From assembly GCF_042684365.1 (NCBI RefSeq), contig NZ_JBHULI010000024.1:558001-622000 (forward strand): a stretch of 64,000 nt of DNA, written 5' to 3'. The DNA comes from Gracilimonas halophila (GTDB taxonomy: Bacteria; Bacteroidota; Rhodothermia; Balneolales; Balneolaceae). A program made the translations under genes and the position numbers. Under the pieces are notes generated by a model, which had not been told where the DNA came from, did not search any database, and saw only the letters and a list, made by a program, of their open reading frames with translations. Shown piece after piece: positions 9,115 through 17,522 of the stretch; positions within the stretch are counted from its first letter, which is position 1, and every line of letters starts with the position of its first letter.

Positions 9115-9783
9115 ATGATCATACGCATCACGCTTATACTTATTTCAGCCTTTCTTTTTGCTGATCATGCCCCCGCTCAGACATCAGGAGAATTTGAGAT
9201 CGCCCGTGCAAAATATCGAGGCGGCGGTGATTGGTACAACGATCCCTCAGCCCTGCAAAACCTTATTCAATACACCAAGTCAAATATTCCCATCCGGATC
9301 TCTGAGAATTATGAAGATGTCTCTATTGGCAGCGCTGACCTGCATCTATACCCTTTTATTTTCCTAACCGGACACGGTAATATCATACTCAATTCTTCGG
9401 AAGCGAGAAACCTCAGGGAATATCTCCAAAATGGCGGCTTTTTATATATCGATGATGACTATGGACTGGATGAGTATATTCGTCCCGTTATGAAACAGGT
9501 TTTTCCGGAAGAGGAATTTGTTGAAGTTCCCTTTGATCACCCTATCTACAACCAGGTTTTTAATTTTGACAACGGACTTCCCAAGATCCATGAACATGAC
9601 GGTGAACCGCCCCGTGGGTTTGGAATTTTCCACGAAGGACGTTTTGTTGCTTATTATAGCTATGAATCAAATCTTGGCGACGGCTGGGCCGATCCTGAAG
9701 TACATAACACTCCAGAATCTCTACGACAAAAAGCTTTGCAAATGGGTACAAATATTTTAGTATATGCACTCACCCGTAACTAA
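9115..9783 (+). CDS. DUF4159 domain-containing exported protein
   Basis: This 222-residue protein has a signal peptide ending at about residue 21 (HAPAQ). The rest is a DUF4159 domain: FEIARAKYRGGGDWYNDP, then FIFLTGHGNIILNSSEARNL, LQNGGFLYIDDDYG, FDHPIYNQVFNF and a C-terminal LRQKALQMGTNILVYALT. The GG-F-L-Y-x-D-D segment resembles the glutamine-amidotransferase-like fold of ThuA-like proteins, but a catalytic Cys is not evident. It begins one base after the DUF4249 stop (TGA-T-ATG), so it is translationally coupled. DUF4159 genes more often accompany DUF58/MoxR clusters, so this placement behind a TonB receptor is notable. Role unknown; the product would be periplasmic. Confidence 0.8.
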   Translation: MIIRITLILISAFLFADHAPAQTSGEFEIARAKYRGGGDWYNDPSALQNLIQYTKSNIPIRISENYEDVSIGSADLHLYPFIFLTGHGNIILNSSEARNLREYLQNGGFLYIDDDYGLDEYIRPVMKQVFPEEEFVEVPFDHPIYNQVFNFDNGLPKIHEHDGEPPRGFGIFHEGRFVAYYSYESNLGDGWADPEVHNTPESLRQKALQMGTNILVYALTRN

Positions 9784-9796
9784 CCTTACTTAAGTT

Positions 9797-10207
9797 ATGA
9801 AAACGATCGTACCATATATATTTTTTCGGGGTAATTGTGAGCAGGCAATGAATTTTTATAAAGATTGTTTGCATGGGGAGATCATAACCCTGCAACGTTT
9901 CAAAGATACCGAAATGCCCGTTGACGACGATTATAGAGAAAAGATCATGCACGGAGAACTAAAAGCTGAGCAGATCCATATTATGTTCTCGGACGGTGCT
10001 CCGCATAAGGATATTAAAGAAGAGAATAATGTCCAGCTCAGTATCACTCTTGATGCTACTGATGAACAAGACCGTATCTTTGAAGCACTCGCTGAAGGCG
10101 GGGAGATCACCATGCCATTAGAAAAAACATTTTGGGGTGCCCGTTACGGAATGTTAAAAGACAAATTCGGTATCCGCTGGATGCTCAATTGTGAGATAGA
10201 TGACTGA
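9797..10207 (+). CDS. VOC family protein (PhnB/glyoxalase-like)
   Basis: This 136-residue protein has the PhnB-type vicinal-oxygen-chelate pattern: PYIFFRGNCEQAMNFYKDCL at the N-terminus, a central IMHGELKAEQIHIMFSD, and a C-terminal FWGARYGMLKDKFGIRWMLNC. This subfamily, also annotated as 3-demethylubiquinone-9 methyltransferase-like, has no firmly assigned reaction. It lies 13 bases after DUF4159 on the same strand and may be read from the same transcript, although its function looks unrelated to receptor biology. A hairpin-forming repeat follows at 10211-10321. Confidence 0.85.
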   Translation: MKTIVPYIFFRGNCEQAMNFYKDCLHGEIITLQRFKDTEMPVDDDYREKIMHGELKAEQIHIMFSDGAPHKDIKEENNVQLSITLDATDEQDRIFEALAEGGEITMPLEKTFWGARYGMLKDKFGIRWMLNCEIDD

Positions 10208-10210
10208 AAG

Positions 10211-10321
10211 TTGAGAGTTGATGGTGGCATGTCTGACTTGTATTCCATGTTAACCATTTCAGACTGGTCAGGTTTGGAGATGTTCCCAACTTCTATCACT
10301 TTTTCAACTATCAACTCTCAA
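10211..10321. repeat. Intergenic palindrome between convergent VOC and dnaG genes
   Basis: Outer arms TTGAGAGTTGAT (10211-10222) and ATCAACTCTCAA (10310-10321) are perfect reverse complements. An inner pair GTCTGA/TCAGAC lies at 10231-10236 and 10259-10264. It fills the whole gap between the two convergent genes and could act as a two-way terminator or be a short non-coding repeat. Confidence 0.6.
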
Positions 10322-10324
10322 TTC

Positions 10325-12331
10325 TCATTTCTCACTCTTCATCTTATATTCAAACACTTTCTCATTCACCTCATCGCTGACTCCTTTCTCAGGATCGGGA
10401 TAAAGGTCATCGGGATCCGTGGTTTCTCTCCTTGTCAGTTTAGACTTTACATCCTTTTGTCTTTGCATAAGCTCAAGGCGTTCATCTCCGGAAACTTTAC
10501 CGATCTTATCAGCTAGTTCATTTAATTTGCGCCGATAAAAGCTTATCTCAGAAGCCCGGATCGAACTTTTGGCGGTTTTGTAAGGGTTTTTATCCTTTTC
10601 GTACTTTAAACCAATCTTTTCCTCATGACGGTCGCTGGCAGAATGTTGTTCAAGGGAAACATCACCAACAAGTCGCGGAAAGGGATCATTTTCACCGGTA
10701 TAAGTCTTAATGGAGAAATCTTTCTCTTCTTTATAGCGCTCAATGATATCTTCATAGAATATACGCAACTCGTCATCTTCAAATAGCTTGGAGTTGGTAA
10801 ATGAACAGATATATTCCACCATACCTCGCCCATAGGTAATCATCAGACGGATCAATTCTTTTTCAAAATGAGGTTTCTTTTTTGAGGATTGAGCCTGAAC
10901 GGTACGTTGTCCCGGGTGCGGAGGTTCTTCTTCAGAAGCATTTCCCAAACCTTCATTTTGTTGCTGAACACGCTGCCTTACCTCTTCTCTTCGTTCAGAA
11001 CGTTTTTCTTCCCAGCGTTTATCATTCATCACACGTTCCAGCTGTTCGTAAAGATCACTTTCCTTCACTTTCTGAAACTTCTGCATTTTATGATGCAGAT
11101 ACTGAACATATACCTGACGCTGAATGGAATCTTTGATATTAGCGATCGCTTCAAGTATCTCAGTGATTACTTTAGGAATCTCAGTCGGTTTATCTAATCG
11201 TCCCTCTTCACCGGCTTTAAGCAAAAGGAAGTCTACGAAATCGCCGGCTTCTTCTTTCTTTAGGTCCTCAAAGGACTCCTTCCCAAACTGCTTCACAAAT
11301 GAATCCGGATCCTGATCTTCGGGAAGTTCAAGCAACTCCACTTCCATCCCTTCCGCAAGTGCAATATTGATCCCGCGCTTCATGGCTGTTTGTCCTGCAC
11401 TGTCCGAATCATATATCATTATGATCTTATCTCCATAACGGTGAAGGATCTTCATTTGCCCCGGAGTAAGTGATGTACCACTGCTGGCCACTACATTCCC
11501 AATGCCGTGCTCCATCAGAGTGATCACATCCGTATAGCCTTCAACAAGGATCACTTCCTTATTCTTGCGTATATCATTCCTTGCGAAATTCACCCCATAC
11601 ACTACTTCACTTTTATTGTACACTTTGGTTTGGGATGAATTAATGTATTTCGCGGTTTTCTCGTTCCCAAGAACACGCCCTGCGAAAGCAATCACTTTAC
11701 CGGTTGGATTGAAGATCGGGAACATCAGTCGTCCCCTAAACGTATCGTAATACCCGCTGCCGCGGTTACTTGGCTTGATCAGGTCGGCTTCAACAAGATA
11801 CTCTTCATCCACACCTGCATTTTTTGCTGCCTTACAGAGTTCTTCTCCACCTGAAGGTGCATATCCGAGTCCATATTTTTTAAAAACTTCACGGCCATAA
11901 CCACGCTCCTCCAAATACTTCCGTGCTTTTTCCGCCTCCGGATTTTCAATCAAATTTCTGTAATAGAATACACCGGCGAATTTGAGCGCATGTAAAATTC
12001 CTTCACGCAGTTGTGTACTCTCACTGGGTTCCTGATCGTCCTCCTCCGGAATAAAAACACCGTATCGTTCGGCAAGCTGACGAATAGCCTCAGTAAAACC
12101 AACGCCCTCCTGATCCATGACAAACTTGAAAACATCGCCTGATTCTCCACAGCCAAAGCATTTAAATATCTGTAGCCGAGGGGTAACGTTGAAGGAAGGT
12201 GTTTTTTCATCATGATAAGGACAAAGCCCTACAAACCCACTGCCGGAGCGCTTCAGCTTTACATAGTCCTGAACTACTTCCACAATATCTGCGGCGGCGC
12301 GTACTTCTTCCTTTTTTTCGTCACTTATCAT
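10325..12331 (-). CDS. dnaG: DNA primase
   Basis: This 668-residue protein has the complete DnaG layout. An N-terminal zinc-binding domain carries C37-P-Y-H40 and C58-F-G-C61. The primase core contains GRLMFPIFN and VIAFAGRVLG. The TOPRIM domain holds VILVEGYTDVI and the metal-binding IIMIYDSDSAG. A long charged linker (about 430-490, rich in Arg/Glu/Gln) leads to a C-terminal helicase-binding region ending in LTRRETTDPDDLYPDP. It makes RNA primers for lagging-strand replication with DnaB. It stands alone here; the rpsU-dnaG-rpoD grouping of proteobacteria is not seen. Confidence 0.97.
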   Translation of the reverse strand: MISDEKKEEVRAAADIVEVVQDYVKLKRSGSGFVGLCPYHDEKTPSFNVTPRLQIFKCFGCGESGDVFKFVMDQEGVGFTEAIRQLAERYGVFIPEEDDQEPSESTQLREGILHALKFAGVFYYRNLIENPEAEKARKYLEERGYGREVFKKYGLGYAPSGGEELCKAAKNAGVDEEYLVEADLIKPSNRGSGYYDTFRGRLMFPIFNPTGKVIAFAGRVLGNEKTAKYINSSQTKVYNKSEVVYGVNFARNDIRKNKEVILVEGYTDVITLMEHGIGNVVASSGTSLTPGQMKILHRYGDKIIMIYDSDSAGQTAMKRGINIALAEGMEVELLELPEDQDPDSFVKQFGKESFEDLKKEEAGDFVDFLLLKAGEEGRLDKPTEIPKVITEILEAIANIKDSIQRQVYVQYLHHKMQKFQKVKESDLYEQLERVMNDKRWEEKRSERREEVRQRVQQQNEGLGNASEEEPPHPGQRTVQAQSSKKKPHFEKELIRLMITYGRGMVEYICSFTNSKLFEDDELRIFYEDIIERYKEEKDFSIKTYTGENDPFPRLVGDVSLEQHSASDRHEEKIGLKYEKDKNPYKTAKSSIRASEISFYRRKLNELADKIGKVSGDERLELMQRQKDVKSKLTRRETTDPDDLYPDPEKGVSDEVNEKVFEYKMKSEK

Positions 12332-12564
12332 AGTTAATAATGAGCATTTACTGACTGGAAATAAAGTAAAATTATGAATTCATCAGGATTATTACCGAAA
12401 GCTTTTCAGAATATGTATTCCTTCTCAAAAAAAATGATCCCAATTCTCAGTACAGGAAAACTTAAAGCCTTTGTTTTAAAATAAACCATTGGCGTTCACA
12501 GTTACTATCACGTACATTTAGGGAGCTACAATCGTTATATCATTTACAGTTTATCGTCACATTT

Positions 12565-15468
12565 ATGATACGCCATTTTAAAGCAGTTTTATTACTTCTG
12601 ATAAGTATTTTTTTATCTACCGGGACCTTTGCTCAGGCTCAAAGTCTTTCTGAGTTCTTATTTGGTCAACGGGTAAATAAGAATGTTTCTGAAAAGCGAC
12701 TCGATATACAGTCGGATGAATACCTGGATTCATTGGTCACCAATACTCCACTGAAGGAAAAGATCGGGCAATTATTCTTTGTGCCCGCTGAAGGCAGATT
12801 CACCAACCGTGATTCACGATCTTACACCGAGCTAAAAGAAATGGTGGAAAAACATCATATAGGTGGGATCATTTTTATGCGGGGTGATATTTATGGCCAG
12901 GCTGTGATGACCAATAAACTCCAGCAAATGGCAAAATTCCCTTTATGGATCTCTCAGGATATGGAATTTGGTGCGGCCATGCGGATCTCAGGAACAACCC
13001 GCTTCACTCCTGCAATGGGGGTGGCAGCAACTGGTAATAAGCGAAATGCTTTTATGATGGGAAAGATCACAGCCATTGAAGCAAAAGCTCTTGGTGTTCA
13101 TCAGGTATATGCTCCCGTATTGGATGTAAATAATAACCCGGACAACCCTGTTATCAATGTCCGCTCATTTTCAGGTAATCCTGATATGGTAGCAGAGTTT
13201 GGAACGGCATTCATGCAGGGTGTACAAAGTGAAGGTTTGGTTTCGACAGCAAAACATTTTCCGGGGCATGGTGACACGGATGTAGATTCTCACAGTGACT
13301 TACCGGTAGTAAATTATGATTATAACCGTCTCGATTCTTTGGAACTGATTCCCTTCAGGGCAGCAATAGATGGCGGTATCTCCAGTATAATGAGTGCACA
13401 CATTGCCTTTCCTTATTTAAACACCGATGAATTTTTACCCGCCACCCTCGATCCCACTATACTGAATCATATACTTACCGATTCCCTTGGATTTAAAGGA
13501 ATGGTAGTCACTGACGGCCTTGAGATGAACGGGATAACTTCTAAGTATTCACCGGGAAGAGCAGTAGTTCGGGCGTTGAATGCCGGTGCTGATATAATGC
13601 TTATTAGCCCGGATGTATACACAGCCATAAATGAAGTTGAAGATGCTGTTGCACAGGGTGAAATAACAGAGGAAAGGATCAACAAATCCTTTCTTAAACT
13701 GATGTTATGGAAACAACAGTACGGTCTTTTTGAAAGTCAAAATCAGGTTGATATTTCTTCTCTGGACACAAAGATCAATACGGCTCATCACCGGGCAGTA
13801 TCGGATCGTATAGCCAGGGAATCTGTAACTATTCTTAAGAATGAAAAGGATCTTCTGCCCATTTTGCCATCTGAATATCCAAGCATGATGGTTATTTCCG
13901 TAGCTGATGACCGATCAGGAGATACGGGAAGTTCTTTTGTACGCCAGCTGCGTGATTATCACCCGAATGTATCATTTCATATTTATGATAATCGTACCAG
14001 TGAGGAAGATAAACGGGAAATGCTTCGTAAAGCTAAAGAAGTGGATCTTGTTCTTATAGGGTCTTTCATTTATTTGAGATTCGGACAATCCATTCACCTT
14101 GCTCCGGACCAATTGTCATTCTTGCAACAAGTATTAAAAATGAATAAACCCTCTATACTTGTTTCTTTTGGAAACCCCTATGTGCTATCAGACCTGAAGA
14201 ATGCAGACGCTCACGTACTCGGATGGTATAACTCTAGTCAGCAAGTCAGTGGACTTGTACCTGCTTTGTTTGGAGCATCCACGGTTACGTCAAATCTTCC
14301 AATTGAGATCCCGGGCCTATATGAACTTGGTTCCGGTATCCACATGGATCATACCACTCTCCGATTTGGGCAGCCAGAAGAAGTTGGGCTCGACCATAAC
14401 AAACTTTTTGAAATTGATGATATCATCAACGAAGCCATTCGTGATTCCGTATTCCCCGGTGCCGTTGTCGGTGTTGTCAAAGATGGTGTGCTGGCTTACA
14501 ACAGAGGATATGGATATCAGGACTACAACAAAACAGAAGCTGTAAGAGACACCGATGTATATGACGTGGCCTCCATGACAAAAGTTATGGCTACCACCGC
14601 TTCTACCATGAAGCTTATAGATGAGGAGAAACTTAGTCTAGACGACCGGATCTCAGATTTCTTTCCTGAGTTTGATACGGATGAGAAACGAGAGATCACT
14701 ATTCGTGACATCTTACTTCATCAAACCGGACTGCCTCCTTTCAGAGTATATGTTGATTCCATCAAAAACAGGGATGGCATTATTGAAGCTATTAAAAATG
14801 AGCCCCTTACCTATGAACCGGGAACTAAATATGTGTATAGCGACCTGGGTATGATCTTACTTGCGGAGATCATTCATAAAGTGTCAGGTCTTCCTTTAGA
14901 CACATACTCAAGAAAAGAACTTTTCTTTCCTATGAATATGTATAGTTCATTTTTCAATCCTGCTGTTAAAAGCAGCTGGCTTTCACGCCGGATCGCACCT
15001 ACCGAAATAGACACTGTATTCGGGCGTGGACTCGTTCAGGCTCAGGTTCATGACGAACGAGCCTATTTCATGGACGGTGTTGCCGGACATGCAGGTCTTT
15101 TTTCATCAAGTATAGACATCGCAAAATTCAGTACCATGTTATTGAATGACGGTGTGTATTCAGGCCGTCATTACCTGAAACCTGAAACTATACGATTATT
15201 TACCAGCGAACAGTCGGAACACAGCGGACGAGGATTGGGTTTTGACCGTAAGAGTAAAGAAGGATTTTCAACTGCCGGAAGTCTTGCCAGTGACGATACT
15301 TTTGGTCACCTTGGCTTTACCGGCACCAGCTTTTGGATTGACCGCGAGAAAAACATGGTTGTGATATTATTAACAAACCGAACCTTTCCTAACAGATCAT
15401 ATGGTAAGACCATCAGCCAAATAAGAGCCAGAGTAGCTAATGCAGCTTACTCCGCAATCAACGAATAA
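12565..15468 (+). CDS. Exported GH3 beta-N-acetylglucosaminidase-like enzyme fused to a serine hydrolase (class C beta-lactamase-like) domain
   Basis: This 967-residue protein has a signal peptide (ending TFAQA). The GH3 N-terminal TIM barrel covers about residues 55-380, with KHFPGHGDT (230-238), a DSHSDLP loop and the nucleophile segment VVTDGLEM (Asp317), as in NagZ-type enzymes. A GH3 C-terminal-like Rossmann domain follows (about 400-590). The C-terminal serine hydrolase (about 620-960) has the SxxK motif S670-M-T-K673, YSDLGM in the place of YxN, and GHLGFTGTS in the place of the KTG/HxG box. Family knowledge points to removal of N-acetylglucosamine from muropeptides in the periplasm, with a D-Ala-peptide hydrolase or esterase on the same chain. 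It overlaps nothing; cdd starts 5 bases downstream. Confidence 0.9.
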   Translation: MIRHFKAVLLLLISIFLSTGTFAQAQSLSEFLFGQRVNKNVSEKRLDIQSDEYLDSLVTNTPLKEKIGQLFFVPAEGRFTNRDSRSYTELKEMVEKHHIGGIIFMRGDIYGQAVMTNKLQQMAKFPLWISQDMEFGAAMRISGTTRFTPAMGVAATGNKRNAFMMGKITAIEAKALGVHQVYAPVLDVNNNPDNPVINVRSFSGNPDMVAEFGTAFMQGVQSEGLVSTAKHFPGHGDTDVDSHSDLPVVNYDYNRLDSLELIPFRAAIDGGISSIMSAHIAFPYLNTDEFLPATLDPTILNHILTDSLGFKGMVVTDGLEMNGITSKYSPGRAVVRALNAGADIMLISPDVYTAINEVEDAVAQGEITEERINKSFLKLMLWKQQYGLFESQNQVDISSLDTKINTAHHRAVSDRIARESVTILKNEKDLLPILPSEYPSMMVISVADDRSGDTGSSFVRQLRDYHPNVSFHIYDNRTSEEDKREMLRKAKEVDLVLIGSFIYLRFGQSIHLAPDQLSFLQQVLKMNKPSILVSFGNPYVLSDLKNADAHVLGWYNSSQQVSGLVPALFGASTVTSNLPIEIPGLYELGSGIHMDHTTLRFGQPEEVGLDHNKLFEIDDIINEAIRDSVFPGAVVGVVKDGVLAYNRGYGYQDYNKTEAVRDTDVYDVASMTKVMATTASTMKLIDEEKLSLDDRISDFFPEFDTDEKREITIRDILLHQTGLPPFRVYVDSIKNRDGIIEAIKNEPLTYEPGTKYVYSDLGMILLAEIIHKVSGLPLDTYSRKELFFPMNMYSSFFNPAVKSSWLSRRIAPTEIDTVFGRGLVQAQVHDERAYFMDGVAGHAGLFSSSIDIAKFSTMLLNDGVYSGRHYLKPETIRLFTSEQSEHSGRGLGFDRKSKEGFSTAGSLASDDTFGHLGFTGTSFWIDREKNMVVILLTNRTFPNRSYGKTISQIRARVANAAYSAINE

Positions 15469-15472
15469 CATA

Positions 15473-16177
15473 ATGAACTGGAGTTCCCTAAATGATCGTG
15501 CTTATGCCCCCTATTCAGGAAAGAGTAAAGCCTGTGTAGTTGAAAGCAGATCGGGAAAGCTTTTTGCAGGTGTTCGCACAGAGAATATTTCTTACCCGAT
15601 CACTATTCCCGCTGTTCAGGCTGCATGCGCTATTTGTTTGAGTGAAAAAGAAATCCCGGCAAAACTTTATCTTGAAGGTGATGAACTCGATCAGCTCCAT
15701 TTTTGGAAAAAGGAATTTCAGCTCGAGATCATCAAAACGGATTCTTTACCGGAATCACCACTTGAAGACCCTCACAAAAAATGGAATGCTGACCTTGATA
15801 TCACTGCACGTTTGAAGGAACTTCTGGATCAGGCCGTCATTCCTAACTCAGACTTCCCTGTTTCTGCGTTATTATTTACTTCTGATGGATATCTTGAAGG
15901 AGTTAATATTGAAGTCAGTGACTGGACCAAAGGACTCTGTGCAGAACGAGTTGCTCTATCAAAAGCGATCGCCGCCGGTGTCCGTGAATTCACCCGTTTA
16001 GAAATTCATACCAAGAAAGGTGAGATAAGCAGTCCTTGTGGAGCGTGTCGACAAGTTATAACGGAGTTTTTACCTTATAACGATATCATCTTACATCATG
16101 CTGACGGAACGAGTTCTGAACATCTCACTTTAGATCTTCTCCCCTTTAATTTTAAGTCTTCATCCCTAAAAAAATAA
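15473..16177 (+). CDS. cdd: Cytidine deaminase, two-domain form with the active domain at the C-terminus
   Basis: A longer frame opens at 15440 inside the preceding gene, but the ATG at 15473, five bases after that gene's stop, gives 234 residues and a natural start. Residues 1-60 look like a decayed CDA domain: AYAPYS (10-15) and TENISYPITIP (37-47) are kept, but the catalytic CAE is replaced by PAV. The C-terminal half (about 105-205) is intact, with C156-A-E158 and P188-C-G-A-C192 supplying the zinc ligands and proton-shuttle Glu. It converts cytidine and deoxycytidine to the uridine forms in pyrimidine salvage. E. coli Cdd also has one live and one dead domain but in the reverse order. 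Confidence 0.88.
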   Translation: MNWSSLNDRAYAPYSGKSKACVVESRSGKLFAGVRTENISYPITIPAVQAACAICLSEKEIPAKLYLEGDELDQLHFWKKEFQLEIIKTDSLPESPLEDPHKKWNADLDITARLKELLDQAVIPNSDFPVSALLFTSDGYLEGVNIEVSDWTKGLCAERVALSKAIAAGVREFTRLEIHTKKGEISSPCGACRQVITEFLPYNDIILHHADGTSSEHLTLDLLPFNFKSSSLKK

Positions 16178-16822
16178 ATGCCTAAGTCTTTTATTGCGGT
16201 CCTTGATCACGAACATTTAGAAAATTCCATATTTCTCACTTCTTTTGCCAAGTCACTGGCACAGCTCGGGGATAGAAAGGGAATCATCATTCACGGAGAC
16301 AGCCCTTACACCGACCGATTAATACAGACCGGAATGATGCGGGAAGATGCCCGCCTCAGGGCTATTAAAGACTTGAACAAAAGGCTTATAGGGTTATTTG
16401 CCGATCAGGGAATCGCCACTATTGGGATACATGGTTTTCAAAAAGGGCTCGTAACCAAAAAAGAGGATAGTATTTATGTCGATACCAAAGCCCTTAATGC
16501 TCTTCACTCTACACCAAATTTACTCATCTCAAATCTTGTGGAACAAGACGGAAAAACGGTTCATCTTCCCCTCCCACAATTTACCAAATCGATCGAACAG
16601 AGTATGAGCGAGTCGGAGATCCTTCTATTTTCGAAAAATGAAAAGGATGAAATTCTAATTTCTGAATCTCAACATGAATTTACATGGGATGATATTCCGA
16701 AATCATTTGCAGAAGAATCCATTCCTGATGAGTTTCATAATTTCGGGCATTCCGTAAAAATCACCACTGCTAACGACTTTACCAACTGGCCTGATCTCAA
16801 AAAAGTGACTTTTATTAGATAA
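16178..16822 (+). CDS. Conserved hypothetical protein, possibly a divergent amino-acid-kinase-fold protein
   Basis: This 214-residue protein starts immediately after the cdd stop codon, so the two are surely co-translated. I do not recognise it with certainty. Its N-terminal half lines up by eye with the acetylglutamate/aspartate-kinase fold: GIIIHGDSPYTDRLIQ in the place of the HGGGP loop, then LRAIKDLNKRLIGLFADQGI, TIGIHGFQKGLV and a VDTKALNALHS segment. The normal glycine-rich substrate loop is changed to HGDSP, and the C-terminal ATP-binding part is reduced. It may be a degenerate or repurposed kinase linked to nucleoside metabolism. No signal peptide or membrane segment is visible. Confidence 0.7.
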   Translation: MPKSFIAVLDHEHLENSIFLTSFAKSLAQLGDRKGIIIHGDSPYTDRLIQTGMMREDARLRAIKDLNKRLIGLFADQGIATIGIHGFQKGLVTKKEDSIYVDTKALNALHSTPNLLISNLVEQDGKTVHLPLPQFTKSIEQSMSESEILLFSKNEKDEILISESQHEFTWDDIPKSFAEESIPDEFHNFGHSVKITTANDFTNWPDLKKVTFIR

Positions 16823-16952
16823 AAAGTAAAAAAAGATCATTTTATCCATAAAAAACGCTTTTTTTATTTGACTCAATAGCCCCGATTGAATAGCTTCAAC
16901 GCAGTTTCTGAAAACAGAAAATTAAACTAACATATAATTTAACGGAGCTACA

Positions 16953-17129
16953 ATGAGTAGAGTTGACGAAATCAAAAATCTCGTAGAAGAAGCAACAGAA
17001 GAAATGACTAAATTCTACGACAAGGGTAACAAAGCAGCCGGTACACGTGCTCGCAAAGGCCTTCAAGAACTAAAGAAATTGGCCCAAGAAATTCGCCTTG
17101 AGATCCAAGACATTAAAAATAACGGCTAA
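16953..17129 (+). CDS. Histone H1-like (Hc1-type) small nucleoid protein
   Basis: This 58-residue frame starts at an ATG preceded by GGAG (about 6 bases upstream) and ends at TAA 17127-17129. It encodes a charged helical protein beginning MSRVDEIKNLVEEATEEM. Its core is FYDKGNKAAGTRARKGLQEL, then KKLAQEIRLEIQDIKNNG, the pattern of short Hc1-like proteins found throughout Bacteroidota. These are thought to bind DNA and contribute to nucleoid structure. The protein is far less lysine-rich than chlamydial Hc1. A leader of about 130 bases precedes it and a strong terminator follows, so it is probably a monocistronic and well-expressed gene. Confidence 0.9.
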   Translation: MSRVDEIKNLVEEATEEMTKFYDKGNKAAGTRARKGLQELKKLAQEIRLEIQDIKNNG

Positions 17130-17152
17130 TTCTACAGCTCTATTTTTTTTCT

Positions 17153-17182
17153 AAAAAGCCGCTTGAACGAGCGGCTTTTTTT
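17153..17182 (+). terminator. Rho-independent terminator of the Hc1-like gene
   Basis: An 11-bp perfect stem (AAAAAGCCGCT / AGCGGCTTTTT) with a 6-base loop, followed by further T residues. It lies 24 bases after the stop codon and would work on both strands. Confidence 0.88.
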
Positions 17183-17222
17183 ATTTGTATTATATAATGA
17201 ATCTAAAATAGGTAAAACATTT

Positions 17223-17522
17223 ATGTACAACGATTTAGCTGACGCAGTAGAGTCTCTGAAGGATAAAGGATTCGACCATACTTACGAGTTGGGCGACAAC
17301 TGTATTACCTGTAAAGAACTGGACGTGGAATACAGTACCGATAACCTCACAATTGTAGAAACCCATTCCTTTGACCAAGGAACGGACCCGGGCAGTGAAT
17401 CTTCGGTTTATGCCATAAAATCTGATAATGGGGTAAAGGGCACCCTCATTATGTCTTACGGAATGTATGTTGATCCGGATAAAGCAAAACTTATCGACCG
17501 GTTGTTAAAAGCTCAGGATTAA
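17223..17522 (+). CDS. Small conserved protein often labelled phosphoribosylpyrophosphate synthetase (label doubtful)
   Basis: The open frame extends back to a TTG at 17163, but that lies inside the terminator hairpin, so the ATG at 17223 is preferred. It gives 99 residues beginning MYNDLADAVESLKDKGF. A conserved C-x-x-C pair (NCITCKE) follows, then a strand-rich middle (LTIVETHSFDQGTDPGSES) and a C-terminal VYAIKSDNGVKGTLIMSYGMYVD. I recognise the family from Bacteroidota, where database names call it a PRPP synthetase. At about 100 residues it has neither the PRPP-binding loop nor the ATP site, so that name is not supported. Function unknown. Its stop overlaps the stop of the convergent gene by four bases. 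Confidence 0.8.
   Translation: MYNDLADAVESLKDKGFDHTYELGDNCITCKELDVEYSTDNLTIVETHSFDQGTDPGSESSVYAIKSDNGVKGTLIMSYGMYVDPDKAKLIDRLLKAQD

Noticed and set aside
17223..17522. Phosphoribosylpyrophosphate synthetase
   Set aside because: The family is often named so in databases, but a 99-residue protein without PRPP-loop or ATP-site motifs cannot be that enzyme.
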